Part shown: positions 1 through 9,109 of the stretch, piece after piece
Numbering within the stretch: position 1 is the first letter of the stretch
Layout of the letters: each line of letters opens with the position of its first letter
DNA from: Bifidobacterium breve
Lineage (GTDB): Bacteria > Actinomycetota > Actinomycetes > Nanopelagicales > Nanopelagicaceae
DNA length: 64,000 bases
Direction: 5' to 3'
NCBI GenBank assembly: GCA_945889195.1
Contig: CAMDBB010000002.1
Span: 124,001-188,000 of the forward strand
Notes under the pieces: model-generated
What the model was told of the DNA's origin: nothing
What the model saw: only the letters and a program-made list of their open reading frames with translations
The model's database searches: none
Program-made: the position numbers and the translations under genes

Positions 1-678
1 GATTTCGATGAAATCATCAATCAGAACTGCAGCAATCTTTCCGCCTTCGTTGCGCAAGATTTCAATGACATCAGTCAGATAGAGCTCACCTTGTGAATTA
101 TCGTTCTTGAGCTTTCCGATTGCACTCGCTAATTTGGCAGCATCGAAGGCATAGACGCCAGAATTAACTTCGATGATGTCGCGCTGGATTTCATCAGCAT
201 CACGTTCTTCAACGATACGAAGTAGCGAAGCGTCATCGCCGCGAATAATGCGGCCATACCCGGTTGGATCTGGGTGCTCGGCAGTCATTACCGATGCGGT
301 AAAGCCACCTGCATGGTGTTCTGCCAGAAGCTGAGAGAGAGAAGTTCCGGTAAGCATGGGTGTATCGCCGGCGAGAACCAAGATGGTGCCGCTGGGAGTA
401 AGTCCGGCGAGCGCTAACTGAGTTGCATGTCCGGTACCGCCACGTTTTTCTTGAAAGACGGTGACCGCCTTTGGTGCAATCTCTGCAATATGCGCTTCAA
501 CTTGTTCACGACCTGCGCCAACAACAACGCGAACGTTCTTGGGCGCAAGCGCATCAACTGCGTTAAGAACATGGCCAACTAGCGTGCGACCTGCGATTGG
601 ATGTAAGACCTTGGGCGTACTCGACTTCATGCGAGTTCCTTCACCAGCAGCGAGAATCACTACGGTTTCAAGGCTCAT
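1..678 (-). CDS. glmU: Bifunctional UDP-GlcNAc pyrophosphorylase / GlcN-1-P acetyltransferase GlmU (N-terminal part, runs off the window)
   Basis: The frame reads leftward from an ATG at 678 and is open to base 1, so only about 226 N-terminal residues are seen. They start with a sugar-nucleotide transferase signature (VVILAAGEGTRMKS, then PKVLHPIAGR), followed by a GTGHATQLA-like stretch and LAGDTPML, the uridylyltransferase domain of GlmU, which makes UDP-GlcNAc for peptidoglycan in the cytoplasm. The left-handed beta-helix acetyltransferase domain would lie outside the window. There is no Shine-Dalgarno; a TAGACT hexamer sits six bases before the ATG, suggesting a leaderless mRNA. A tRNA gene lies just upstream. 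The family call is secure; bifunctionality is inferred from the family. Confidence 0.93.
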   Translation of the reverse strand, partial: MSLETVVILAAGEGTRMKSSTPKVLHPIAGRTLVGHVLNAVDALAPKNVRVVVGAGREQVEAHIAEIAPKAVTVFQEKRGGTGHATQLALAGLTPSGTILVLAGDTPMLTGTSLSQLLAEHHAGGFTASVMTAEHPDPTGYGRIIRGDDASLLRIVEERDADEIQRDIIEVNSGVYAFDAAKLASAIGKLKNDNSQGELYLTDVIEILRNEGGKIAAVLIDDFIEI

Positions 679-684
679 GTCGTA

Positions 685-690
685 AGTCTA
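685..690 (-). promoter_or_regulatory. Putative leaderless -10 element of glmU
   Basis: On the minus strand TAGACT is followed by exactly six bases and then the glmU ATG. This TANNNT-N6-start geometry recurs at many operon-first genes here and fits transcription starting at the A of the start codon. Confidence 0.5.
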
Positions 691-724
691 CTTGCTCCGC
701 CACTTTTATCGGCAGACCCATAAA

Positions 725-799
725 TGGCTCCGCCACCAGGTATCGATCCTGGACCCTGGGCTTCAAAGGCCCATGTGCTAGCCACTACACAATGGCGGA
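725..799 (-). tRNA. tRNA-Gln (anticodon TTG)
   Basis: The minus strand folds as a cloverleaf. The acceptor 5' strand TCCGCCA pairs with TGGCGGA, the T arm carries the TCGATAC-type loop, and the anticodon stem TGGGC/GCCCA encloses the loop CTTTGAA, giving anticodon TTG (codon CAA). The discriminator is G and the 3' CCA is encoded (725-727). It lies between glmU and a marR-type gene. Confidence 0.95.
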
Positions 800-853
800 A
801 CCTATATTCTCCCTTATCTTCGGCAGTGCTCGCGACCACTAAACTCATTTCTT

Positions 854-1357
854 ATGGGAAGCCAATCACTTGAGCGCGATGAAGTAGACCGCCTCATAGC
901 CGCTTGGAAGCGCGAACGCCCTGATTTAGACCTCTCTCCCCTTGCAGTCCTTAGTCGCATCACCCGTATTGCGCGCCATCTCGATATTGCGCGCCGCGAT
1001 GCATTCGGTGATCTAGAAAATTGGGGATTCGATGTTCTTGCAGCTCTTCGCAGAGCAGGCGAACCTCATCAACTATCCCCTGGTCAATTAATGCAAGAGA
1101 CTCTTGTAACGAGCGGAACTATGACCAATCGACTCGATCGCTTAGAAGAGTTACAACTTATTACTCGCGAACCAGATCCCAGCGATGGTCGCGGCTCGCT
1201 CGTGACTTTAACTCGAGCAGGTATGCGCGCAGTTGATTCAGCTATGGAAGATCTCTTAGAGAACGAGCGCGAGCTTCTGCAGAATCTGAGCGCAAAAGAC
1301 CGCGAAGTTCTGGCGGATTTACTGAGCAAACTTGTTACTGAATTTGATGAGAGTTAA
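854..1357 (+). CDS. MarR-family transcriptional regulator
   Basis: This 167-residue protein has the MarR winged-helix layout: an N-terminal dimerisation helix, then a helix-turn-helix around residues 75-100 (SPGQLMQETLVTSGTMTNRL), a wing with the DPSDGRGSLVTLT signature (the DxRxxxxxLT motif of the family), and a long C-terminal helix. MarR proteins are dimeric DNA-binding repressors that often respond to phenolic or lipophilic ligands; the ligand cannot be read here. No Shine-Dalgarno is visible. A TAAACT hexamer lies eight bases before the ATG. The gene converges on ispE with stop codons directly abutting. Its target is unknown. Confidence 0.88.
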   Translation: MGSQSLERDEVDRLIAAWKRERPDLDLSPLAVLSRITRIARHLDIARRDAFGDLENWGFDVLAALRRAGEPHQLSPGQLMQETLVTSGTMTNRLDRLEELQLITREPDPSDGRGSLVTLTRAGMRAVDSAMEDLLENERELLQNLSAKDREVLADLLSKLVTEFDES

Positions 1358-2275
1358 TTAGTTACTAATTACTTTGGCGCCTTGAACTGGGCCATGTGCT
1401 CGCGCCACGCTGCCGACAACTCCACTGGCAGTTAAGGCAACTGCAAGATCTAATCCAGAATCTTCATCGGCTACTAAGAATGCAACTGTTGGACCAGAGC
1501 CAGAGACGATTGCGCCGAGCGCTCCGTAATCGCGCCCTACTTCAAGAACCAGACTTAACGCCGGGCGAAGTGAACATGCTGCGTTCTGTAGATCATTGGT
1601 GAGCGCTCGTCCCACAGCATCAGCATCTGCAGCTAGAAGTGATTGCATCAAAACATCTGAGACTTGCGGAGGTGCAATATCTAATTCCGCGCGCATACGA
1701 TCACATTCGCCATATACGGCAGGAGTTGAAAGGCCAACGCTAGAGAGCGCAAGAACCCAGTGATAAGTACCGCGCGAAAGAGCGGCAGTCAGTTGATCGC
1801 CACGACCTTGCCCAATCGCGGTTCCGCCAGAGATCATAAATGGCACATCGCTACCTAATTGAGAGCCCAACGCATGAAGCTCTTCACGCGACATTTCTAG
1901 TTGAAAGAGCGCATCCATCGCAACCAAAGTGCCTGCTGCATCTGCACTTCCGCCCGCCATTCCACCAGCCACAGGAATAGATTTCTTAATCTCGATATGA
2001 ACATCGGTATCAAATTCGAATTTCTCGCCGATTAGCTGCGCTGCCTTAACTGCAAGGTTGGAGTGATCTTCCGGAACGCCGTGGGTGTGTTCGCCGCTTA
2101 CTGCAATCGTGACTCCGCTACCAGGCTTTGTTTTTGTGACAGTGACATCATCAAAGATAGAGATTGCCTGAAAGACAGAGACCAAATTGTGAAAACCATC
2201 TGCCTCTTTTGGGCCAACAGAGAGTTGCAGATTTACCTTGGCAGGTACTCGCACAGTTATCGAATTTGGGGCCAC
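1358..2275 (-). CDS. ispE: 4-diphosphocytidyl-2-C-methyl-D-erythritol kinase IspE
   Basis: The 305-residue GHMP kinase phosphorylates CDP-ME in the MEP isoprenoid pathway. It begins with RVPAKVNLQLSVG, the IspE N-terminal signature; the ATP loop PVAGGMAGGSADAAGTL lies near residue 105; the C-terminal GSGPTVAFLV motif is present. The start is GTG at 2275. It sits downstream of rsmA on the same strand with a nine-base gap, in the order known from other Actinobacteria (metG-tatD-rsmA-ispE). A second MEP enzyme, IspDF, is encoded at 48.7 kb. Length is normal for the family. Confidence 0.96.
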   Translation of the reverse strand: MAPNSITVRVPAKVNLQLSVGPKEADGFHNLVSVFQAISIFDDVTVTKTKPGSGVTIAVSGEHTHGVPEDHSNLAVKAAQLIGEKFEFDTDVHIEIKKSIPVAGGMAGGSADAAGTLVAMDALFQLEMSREELHALGSQLGSDVPFMISGGTAIGQGRGDQLTAALSRGTYHWVLALSSVGLSTPAVYGECDRMRAELDIAPPQVSDVLMQSLLAADADAVGRALTNDLQNAACSLRPALSLVLEVGRDYGALGAIVSGSGPTVAFLVADEDSGLDLAVALTASGVVGSVARAHGPVQGAKVISN

Positions 2276-2284
2276 GATAAAACT

Positions 2285-3115
2285 CTACCCAAGTTTCGCA
2301 ATTGCGCAGAAGCTATGGATATCCAGCGATTCACCACGCAAGGTGGGATCAATACCTGCTTGCGTTAGTAGCGCTTCAGCAGCTGCTGAACCGCCATACA
2401 TTGATGAGAGCGCAGAGCGCAGCATCTTGCGGCGCTGCGCAAATGCTAAATCAATAATTGCAAAGACTTTCTTGCGAAGTTCTTCATCGCCCGGAGTTGC
2501 CCGACGTGTAAATGCCACAAGTTTGGAATCAACGTTGGGTTGCGGCCAGAAGATATTGCGCGAAACTGAACCCGCACCTGTGACATCTGCCCACCAGGCT
2601 GCCTTAACGCTGGGAATTCCATACTCTTTCGAATTCGGCTTTGCAGCTAAGCGATCGGCAACTTCTGCCTGCACCATGATGACGCCAGAGCGCAGCGAAG
2701 GAAGAATCTCGAGCAGATGTAAGAAGACAGGGACAGAGACGTTGTAAGGAAGATTGGCAACTAAAACAGTTGGATCTGCCGGTAGCGTCTTTAACGTGAG
2801 TGCATCTTCATTGATAACAGTAAGTAGATGGGCGCGCCCTGTATGAGATGCCGCGGTAATCGGAAGTTGGTTGGCTAGGCGAGCATCGATTTCAACTGCA
2901 ATCACAGATTGCGCCTCTTCTAACATCGCTAATGTCAGTGAACCTAGACCAGGGCCAATTTCAAGTGCGATATCACTTGCAGTGACGCCTGCTGTGCGAA
3001 CAATCTTGCGACAGACATTGGCATCGTGGACAAAGTTTTGACCGAGTGATTTAGATGGTTTGAGATCGAGTTTGGCTGCCAATTCGCGTATTTCGCCCGC
3101 ACCCAGCAAGCTCAT
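2285..3115 (-). CDS. rsmA: 16S rRNA (adenine1518/1519-N6)-dimethyltransferase RsmA (KsgA)
   Basis: This 276-residue SAM-dependent methyltransferase dimethylates two adjacent adenosines near the 3' end of 16S rRNA during 30S maturation. Visible signatures are KPSKSLGQNFVHD near the N-terminus, the SAM loop ALEIGPGLGSLT, and the NLPYNVSVPV catalytic motif (NLPY). The start overlaps the tatD stop by four bases (ATGA), so the two are probably translationally coupled. In mycobacteria rpfB lies between these genes; it is absent here. Confidence 0.96.
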   Translation of the reverse strand: MSLLGAGEIRELAAKLDLKPSKSLGQNFVHDANVCRKIVRTAGVTASDIALEIGPGLGSLTLAMLEEAQSVIAVEIDARLANQLPITAASHTGRAHLLTVINEDALTLKTLPADPTVLVANLPYNVSVPVFLHLLEILPSLRSGVIMVQAEVADRLAAKPNSKEYGIPSVKAAWWADVTGAGSVSRNIFWPQPNVDSKLVAFTRRATPGDEELRKKVFAIIDLAFAQRRKMLRSALSSMYGGSAAAEALLTQAGIDPTLRGESLDIHSFCAIAKLG

Positions 3116-3969
3116 GCGAAAGATCCGAAGATTCGTTCGGCGTTATCTGAAAGCGCCGTGGCAAGCTCGGCGACATCTTCATTACGTTCTGCCGCCATCG
3201 CACGAACAATGTTGGCGATTTGAGCTGGGGTATTAAGAGCTCCTCGATGAGGCATCGGCGCCAAAAATGGTGAATCAGTTTCAACCAATAGTTGGTCATG
3301 CGGAACAAGCTTGACCGCTTCTCGCAGCGCCGGCGCATTTTTAAAGGTCATGGTTCCGGCGAAGGAAAGTATGTAGCCGCGCTCAATACAAGTCTTAGCC
3401 ATTTCAACATCGCCTGAGAAACAATGAAAGACAGTCTTTTCTGGCGCTCCTACTTCAAGAAGTACAGAGAGAACATCCTCGTGCGAATCACGATCGTGGA
3501 TTACGAGGGCTTTATTGGTCCGCTTAGCTAAATCAATATGCCACTTAAAGGAATCTTGTTGGCGCTTTCGTAGCTCTGGTGGAGTACGAAAGTAATCAAG
3601 GCCTGTTTCTCCGATGGCGCGTACGCGCGGTTCTTGCGCTAATTTTTCGATAATCGCCCAATCCGCTTCCAGATCTGCAACGACTGGCGCTTCATTGGGA
3701 TGAAGTGCAACGGCAGCAAGCACTCTGCCCGGAAATGCATTTGCCATATCAACGCACCACTGTGATTGCTCGGCTGAATAACCCACCTGCACAATGCGAT
3801 CGACATTAACTGACTTGGCATCATCCAGAACTTGTCGTACCGCATCTGAATCGGGGGCTTCTTTGGTGACAATTTCGATATGCGCGTGTGCATCGACTGT
3901 TGGAACAGGGAGCGCTTCGGGTAGCGGTGCTTGCTCGCGATCAATATCGCGGTTGTGGCGATCAGCCAT
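3112..3969 (-). CDS. tatD: TatD-family metal-dependent deoxyribonuclease/hydrolase
   Basis: The 285-residue amidohydrolase-fold protein shows TatD hallmarks: VDAHAHIE near residue 25 (HxH metal ligands), AIGETGLDYF in the middle, VIHDRDSHEDV, the VFHCFSGD motif and LLVETDSPFLAP near the end. TatD proteins are metal-dependent 3'-5' exonucleases linked to DNA repair; the substrate is inferred from the family. An N-terminal extension of about 20 charged residues precedes the first strand. The gene lies seven bases from metG and overlaps rsmA by four bases. Confidence 0.93.
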   Translation of the reverse strand: MADRHNRDIDREQAPLPEALPVPTVDAHAHIEIVTKEAPDSDAVRQVLDDAKSVNVDRIVQVGYSAEQSQWCVDMANAFPGRVLAAVALHPNEAPVVADLEADWAIIEKLAQEPRVRAIGETGLDYFRTPPELRKRQQDSFKWHIDLAKRTNKALVIHDRDSHEDVLSVLLEVGAPEKTVFHCFSGDVEMAKTCIERGYILSFAGTMTFKNAPALREAVKLVPHDQLLVETDSPFLAPMPHRGALNTPAQIANIVRAMAAERNEDVAELATALSDNAERIFGSFA

Positions 3970-3975
3970 AGAAAA

Positions 3976-5538
3976 TTACTCTTTAACTTCTAACCGCGGA
4001 AAGAGAACAGGTGTCTTTGTCACGGTTGCACCTGGCGGTAGCTGTCCCCAGGTGGCAACGCCGCTGATGGGTTGTGCGCCAATTTCACCGAGCGCAGCTT
4101 TTGCACCGAGTGATTCCCACAAGATTTCAGTCGTTGCTGGCATCACTGGATGCAGCAGGACTGCAAGGGCGCGCAGTGATTCAGCGGTGTTATAGAGAAC
4201 TTCTTCGAGAATCCCTTGATTGGCAGGATCTTTAGCGAGAATCCAAGGTTCTTTGATTGTGACAAAGCCATTGACCTGCTTGCAGAAATCCATCACCGCG
4301 TTGATTCCACCTTGGAAATCGAGAGCGACCATTGCGGCATCACACTTTTCAACAGTTGCAGCAAGCGCTGCAGAGAGAGTTGTATCTTGCGCAACTGCTG
4401 GCACTTTGCCGCCGCAGTACTTTTCAATCATGGCGGCAAGGCGGGAAGCGAGATTGCCAAAGTCATTGGCAAGTTCAGATGTGTAGCGCGCACTCATATC
4501 TTCCCAAGAGAAAGAACCATCAGAGCCAAATGGAATTGCGCGTAAGAAGTAGTAACGGAAGGCGTCAACGCCAAAGTGGTCGGTAATATCAGAAGGAGCG
4601 ATACCGGTGAGCTTTGACTTACTCATCTTTTCGCCACCCACCAATAACCAGCCGTGGGCAAAGACTTTCTTAGGGATTGCAATTCCGGCAGCCATCAACA
4701 TCGCCGGCCAAATGACTGCGTGAAAGCGCAAGATATCTTTTCCGACCAAGTGCACATCAGCTGGCCAAGTGGATGCAAACTTCTTTCCACCTTCAGAGTC
4801 GGGTGCATCAGTCAGACCAACTGCAGTTGCATAGTTAAGAAGCGCATCAAACCAAACATAGACAACTTGATCGGTATCCCAAGGAACAGGAATACCCCAA
4901 TCAAAGGTAGAGCGAGAGATAGATAAGTCAGAGACGCCACCTTCAAGAAATGAAATTACCTCGTTGCGCGCACTTTCTGGTTGGCAGGCCTCTGGGTTCT
5001 TCTTGTAATGATCAAGGAGTGGTTGGGTAAATTCTGAGAGCTTAAAGAACCAGTTATTCTCATTGACCATCTCGATCGGCTTGCTATGAATTGGACATAG
5101 CTTCTCGCCATCGGCATCAATCAGATCACCCGGTAGCTTAAATTCTTCGCAACCTACGCAGTAAGGGCCTTCATACTTTCCTGCATAGATATGGCCGGAA
5201 TCTTTTAAGGATTGCAAGAACTTCTGAACGCGCTCTGTATGGCGGGGCTCTGTAGTGCGGATAAAGTCATCGTTGGCGATATTGAGCGCAGTCCAATTAG
5301 GTTTCCACGCGTCGGCAACTAACTTATCGACCCATGCTTGTGGGGCAACGTTATTTTGTTCAGCGGTGCGCATGACCTTCTGGCCGTGTTCGTCGGTGCC
5401 AGTTAAGAACCAGACTGATTCACCGCGTTGACGATGCCAACGAGTAAGAACATCTCCTGCCACCGTTGTGTACGCATGGCCGATGTGCGGCGCATCATTT
5501 ACATAGTAAATAGGCGTAGTGAGGTAGAAGGATTTCAT
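3976..5538 (-). CDS. metG: Methionyl-tRNA synthetase
   Basis: The 520-residue class I synthetase charges tRNA-Met. It opens with FYLTTPIYYVNDAPHIGHAYTT, containing the HIGH signature as HIGH; a zinc-knuckle segment (CVGCEEF) follows at about residue 125; the KMSKSKLTG loop is at about 300. It lacks the C-terminal tRNA-binding dimerisation domain, as in the mycobacterial form. Its start overlaps the end of rsmI by four bases. The first position is ATG at 5538. Confidence 0.97.
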   Translation of the reverse strand: MKSFYLTTPIYYVNDAPHIGHAYTTVAGDVLTRWHRQRGESVWFLTGTDEHGQKVMRTAEQNNVAPQAWVDKLVADAWKPNWTALNIANDDFIRTTEPRHTERVQKFLQSLKDSGHIYAGKYEGPYCVGCEEFKLPGDLIDADGEKLCPIHSKPIEMVNENNWFFKLSEFTQPLLDHYKKNPEACQPESARNEVISFLEGGVSDLSISRSTFDWGIPVPWDTDQVVYVWFDALLNYATAVGLTDAPDSEGGKKFASTWPADVHLVGKDILRFHAVIWPAMLMAAGIAIPKKVFAHGWLLVGGEKMSKSKLTGIAPSDITDHFGVDAFRYYFLRAIPFGSDGSFSWEDMSARYTSELANDFGNLASRLAAMIEKYCGGKVPAVAQDTTLSAALAATVEKCDAAMVALDFQGGINAVMDFCKQVNGFVTIKEPWILAKDPANQGILEEVLYNTAESLRALAVLLHPVMPATTEILWESLGAKAALGEIGAQPISGVATWGQLPPGATVTKTPVLFPRLEVKE

Positions 5539-6377
5539 CTGCTCATCTTATTCGCATCGACTACCGCTGCATAAACGATCTTCTTCGGGAGGTCGAACTC
5601 TTCTGCGACTGTGGCGATCGCGCCTTTTCGGTCCATTCCAGCGGCCTCATATTCACGAACGCGGGCAACTGCATCATCTGCAGTCCTGATTTCAGAGCCT
5701 GCTTCAATTCCTGCGAAGACCAGAGTGATTTCACCGAGGATTTCGCGGCTTTGCGCCCACACAATTAATTCAGCAATCGTTCCACGAATGGTCTCTTCAT
5801 ATGTCTTTGTCATCTCGCGGCAGATTGCCGCCTTGCGATTTTCGCCAAGAATAGATGCCGCATCAACCAAAGATTCGAGTAAACGGTGTGGTGCTTCAAA
5901 GGTCACCATGGTGCGTTCTTCAAAACGTAGCTTTTCGTAGAAAGCGCGACGCGCACCTTGTGCACGGGGAGCAAAACCTTCAAAGGTAAAACGGTCTGTT
6001 GGAAGACCAGAGAGAGCAATCGCCATCGTTGGAGCGCTTGGGCCCGGGATTACAACTGTCGGAAGATTTTCAGCGATGGCATCTCGCATCAAGCGAAATC
6101 CAGGATCGCTAATGGTTGGCATTCCAGCATCGGTGACCACTAACACTTCTTTGCCTTCGCGCAGCAGAGTGAGAATTTCAGCGGTACGTTCTTTCTCATT
6201 TCCTTCAAAGAAAGAGATGATGCGAGCAGTAAATGTCACTTCAAGATCAGATGCCAGACGATGAAAACGTCGAGAATCTTCAGCGGCGATAATTTCAGCG
6301 CTTTCAATTGCTTTCTTCAGACGCGCGCTTGCATCGAGCGGATTTCCTAGTGGAGTCGCTGCAAGTACTAGTGTCAT
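5535..6377 (-). CDS. rsmI: 16S rRNA (cytidine1402-2'-O)-methyltransferase RsmI
   Basis: This 280-residue tetrapyrrole-methylase-fold enzyme 2'-O-methylates C1402 in the ribosomal P site. It begins LVLAATPLGNPLDAS, then IIAAEDSRRF, VTDAGMPTISDPGFRL and VVIPGPSAPTMA, the RsmI/YraL motif series. A GGGAAG Shine-Dalgarno lies eight bases before the ATG. It heads the leftward operon rsmI-metG-tatD-rsmA-ispE and abuts, head to head, the divergent pmt gene. Confidence 0.96.
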   Translation of the reverse strand: MTLVLAATPLGNPLDASARLKKAIESAEIIAAEDSRRFHRLASDLEVTFTARIISFFEGNEKERTAEILTLLREGKEVLVVTDAGMPTISDPGFRLMRDAIAENLPTVVIPGPSAPTMAIALSGLPTDRFTFEGFAPRAQGARRAFYEKLRFEERTMVTFEAPHRLLESLVDAASILGENRKAAICREMTKTYEETIRGTIAELIVWAQSREILGEITLVFAGIEAGSEIRTADDAVARVREYEAAGMDRKGAIATVAEEFDLPKKIVYAAVVDANKMSR

Positions 6378-7673
6378 ATGCGCATCTTCCCATATTCTGT
6401 ACTCATGGTTGCAGGTATCGCTCCGATACTCATCGCACTGGCTTCATTTTTCCTACGTCTATTTCATCTGGGAGATATCAAGACATTTATCTTCGATGAG
6501 GTCTACTACGTCGATGGCGCACGCGATCTCCTGAAATATGGCGTGGAAGTTTCTGGAAATAACCCTGAATTCATTGTCCATCCACCAATCGGCAAATGGC
6601 TCATTGCTGGTGGCATTCAAGTATTTGGCGACAACGCTTTCGGTTGGCGCTTTGCTACAGCTCTCGCTGGTTCGCTCATGATCCTGCTTATCGCTCTCAT
6701 TGCACATCGCCTCTTTAGAAACCCACTGCTTACCGGTCTTGCTAGCGCTCTGATGGCAGTTGATGGAATGGCGCTGGTGCATTCGCGAACAGCGCTACTC
6801 GATAACTTCCTTGCGCTCTTTATCTTGGCTGCGACTTATCTCTTTCTGCGCCGCCAATATTGGTGGACGGCAATTGCGCTCGGCTTAGCGCTCGGTACTA
6901 AATGGAGCGCGGTCTATTTCATCGCCATCTTCGGTTTGATTGCGCTCTATCGCGCCTTTACTCATCACACTGGTAAATCACTTATTCGTCCAACCTTGGA
7001 ACGCGTTGCGCAATTCGCTCTTATTCCAGCGCTCATTTATTGCGCATCATGGATAGGTTGGTTTATCTCTAATCGCGGTTGGGGTCGCGATTATTCCTCG
7101 AATGTAGCCTCTTCATTTATTTACTATCACCAACAGATTCTTGGTTTTCATACCTCGCTTACCGAGAAGCACACATATGAAGCTAACCCTTGGAGTTGGT
7201 TGATTATGGGAAGGCCGACATCTTTCTTCTATGAATCACCAAAGGGTTGTGGCGTAGCAAGTTGTTCGCAAGAAATTCTGGCGCTGGGTACACCGCAGCT
7301 CTGGTGGAGCGCAACTGCAGCTTTATGTGTAGTTATAGGAATGTGGCTGCGTGGAGTGCTCGCACGACACTTTGATCCTGCGCTGACAATCATTATCGCT
7401 GGAATGGCAGCTGGATATCTACCGTGGTACTTCTACCAATCACGCACAGTATTTACCTTTTACGCGATTATCTTTCAACCATTTCTTATCTTGGCCTTGG
7501 TCTACTGCGCACAGATGGCGCTTACTAAATTCGGTAGAAAAGGCTTAATCGCAATTGCTTCGCTCTTTATCTTGATAGCCCTTAACTTCGCCTACTTCTT
7601 ACCGTTGTATATGGGTGATCTCATTACCTATGAAGCATGGCGCGCTCGGATGTGGTTCCCGAGCTGGATTTAA
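6378..7673 (+). CDS. pmt: Dolichyl-phosphate-mannose-protein mannosyltransferase (PMT family)
   Basis: The 431-residue polytopic membrane protein shows about ten hydrophobic segments. After the first helix comes FDEVYYVDGARDLLKYG, carrying the DE motif of GT39 enzymes, and later FIVHPPIGKWLIAGG and ALGTKWSAVYF. PMTs transfer mannose from polyprenyl phosphate to Ser/Thr of exported proteins on the outer membrane face. Its place beside rsmI is the conserved actinobacterial position (Rv1002c/Rv1003). The first ATG abuts the rsmI start; an ATG at 6405, preceded by TATTCT and six bases, is an attractive leaderless alternative that removes nine residues. Confidence 0.93.
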   Translation: MRIFPYSVLMVAGIAPILIALASFFLRLFHLGDIKTFIFDEVYYVDGARDLLKYGVEVSGNNPEFIVHPPIGKWLIAGGIQVFGDNAFGWRFATALAGSLMILLIALIAHRLFRNPLLTGLASALMAVDGMALVHSRTALLDNFLALFILAATYLFLRRQYWWTAIALGLALGTKWSAVYFIAIFGLIALYRAFTHHTGKSLIRPTLERVAQFALIPALIYCASWIGWFISNRGWGRDYSSNVASSFIYYHQQILGFHTSLTEKHTYEANPWSWLIMGRPTSFFYESPKGCGVASCSQEILALGTPQLWWSATAALCVVIGMWLRGVLARHFDPALTIIIAGMAAGYLPWYFYQSRTVFTFYAIIFQPFLILALVYCAQMALTKFGRKGLIAIASLFILIALNFAYFLPLYMGDLITYEAWRARMWFPSWI

Positions 7674-7682
7674 AGCGCTGAA

Positions 7683-8477
7683 CTACTGGTTGGCGGCGCG
7701 ACTATCGCGCAGGCGACGAACAGCCTCTTCAGCCAATTGCTGATCGAAGATTTCATCTTGTGAAGGAGCCGCTGCAGCGAGCGCTTCGCGCTCAAGGCGT
7801 TGTTGATCTTCGCTCCACTTACCGGGTTCTGTTAGGTCGATGATGCGCTTAGCAGCAACCGCCTTAGGCGCATTTACATATGTCGGAAGTGGTACTTCAT
7901 TTGGTTGCCATTCAGCGCGCGCTTGCGCAGTTCCCTTAGGCAGAAGCGTTACACCGGAAAGCTCGCGCTCTGAAAGTGGAATCCAATGTTCTTGGTTGAT
8001 AACAGCTGCATGTGCAGATTTTGAGGTAACAACATCTGCAAGGTTGGTATGTGAAACACCATCTGTTGTGCGATGCAGTTGATCAACGCGACGACGTTGA
8101 ATCTTGTCGTGGTTAACCTGTCGGCGCACATGTGCGATGTAGATAAGCAGCGCAGTGACAGGAATTGCAATAGAGATGTACGCGAGTGTTTGCATAATTG
8201 CACCTACAGTCGTGAGGATGAGTGTTGTAGTAATCAGGAAGACGATGATTCGGCGGCGTAAAAGTTGTTGGGCGACTCGACCGGCTCGGTCGACATCTGT
8301 ATAGATAGCTCCAGAATTATTTATTGATCCAGGATTTGCACTCGCTACTACTCGAAGAGCGCTCTTATATTTTTCTACGCTCTTTCCTGAGAATTCATTC
8401 TTGTTATGTATCCAGCGAGGCAGAAAATAGGCAACCCACATGCCGATAATCGCTAGATAGATAATTCCTGAAGCCAT
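7683..8477 (-). CDS. Membrane protein with long cytoplasmic tail, probable Glp receptor (GlpR-like)
   Basis: The 264-residue protein has a TM helix at residues 3-20, a basic stretch, a helical hairpin at roughly 75-115 (IIVFLITTTLILTTVGAIMQ and a second segment), then about 145 polar, Glu/Arg-rich cytoplasmic residues. It occupies the position of Rv0996 downstream of moeA1/glp and rimJ. In Corynebacterium a membrane protein from this neighbourhood (GlpR) binds the gephyrin-like protein Glp and links it to FtsZ and polar growth. The match here rests on topology and gene order, not on sequence recognition. It is the last gene of a leftward operon. Confidence 0.62.
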   Translation of the reverse strand: MASGIIYLAIIGMWVAYFLPRWIHNKNEFSGKSVEKYKSALRVVASANPGSINNSGAIYTDVDRAGRVAQQLLRRRIIVFLITTTLILTTVGAIMQTLAYISIAIPVTALLIYIAHVRRQVNHDKIQRRRVDQLHRTTDGVSHTNLADVVTSKSAHAAVINQEHWIPLSERELSGVTLLPKGTAQARAEWQPNEVPLPTYVNAPKAVAAKRIIDLTEPGKWSEDQQRLEREALAAAAPSQDEIFDQQLAEEAVRRLRDSRAANQ

Positions 8478-8531
8478 GATGGGTAAAGGTTAAGGGTGAG
8501 CCCCTTCAACCTCGTGGATTTCAAGGGGGGT

Positions 8532-9107
8532 TTACTGAATTAATTCGTTGTACTTAACAAAGCTGACATGGTCTCGCCAAGCCCCATCTATATGCAGAAA
8601 TGCTTTGCGATGGCCTTCAAATGTAAATCCAGCCTTCTCGGCGACCTTACATGACGCTGCATTTTCAGGGCGTACATTGATTTCAATGCGATGTAATCCT
8701 AATTCTGAGAATCCATAAGATGAGAGACGCAGTACTGCTTGGGTTGTATAACCGCGATTAGCGAAATTTCTATCGATCCAATAGCCGATATGGCCCGCAC
8801 GTAGAGCCCCGTAGATCACTCCGCCCAACGTAATCTGCCCAATTAGGTTCTCGCCTTTCCAGATCAGAAATGAATATGAGCGTCCGGCGCGGGCTTCACG
8901 ATTGAGCGCATGCACCATCTCAAAGAAGGATGGGCGTTTGCTCACGAACTCACTTGCTGGAGATCCTGCGGGAACTCTAGGAAGAGTCGCCTCCCAAGGA
9001 GTTAACCACTCTTTATTTTCAGCTCGGACTTCATTCCATTTAGCTCTATCGCGAAATCGTGCCGGGCGGAGAAAGATCTCGTCTGCTTGGAGCACCAAGG
9101 GTGACAT
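8532..9107 (-). CDS. rimJ: GNAT N-acetyltransferase, RimJ-type
   Basis: This 191-residue protein has the RimJ/RimL layout: LQADEIFLRPARFRDR at the start, LIGQITLGGVIYGALR beta-hairpin, GYWIDRNFANRGYTTQAV (motif A, acetyl-CoA pyrophosphate loop) and LHRIEINVRPENAASCKVAEKAGF near the end. Family members acetylate protein N-termini or small amines using acetyl-CoA; the substrate is not determinable. It is separated from glp by two bases and from the GlpR-like gene by 54 bases, an order shared with mycobacteria (Rv0994-Rv0996). Confidence 0.9.
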   Translation of the reverse strand: MSPLVLQADEIFLRPARFRDRAKWNEVRAENKEWLTPWEATLPRVPAGSPASEFVSKRPSFFEMVHALNREARAGRSYSFLIWKGENLIGQITLGGVIYGALRAGHIGYWIDRNFANRGYTTQAVLRLSSYGFSELGLHRIEINVRPENAASCKVAEKAGFTFEGHRKAFLHIDGAWRDHVSFVKYNELIQ

Positions 9108-9109
9108 AG

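Noticed and set aside
2238-2747. 169-codon plus-strand frame across rsmA
   Set aside because: It is the mirror of the rsmA frame; rsmA motifs are complete on the minus strand.
8478-8531. CCCCTT...AAGGGG hairpin between rimJ and the GlpR-like gene
   Set aside because: The stem is only six base pairs with a long loop and no T run; it may be chance.
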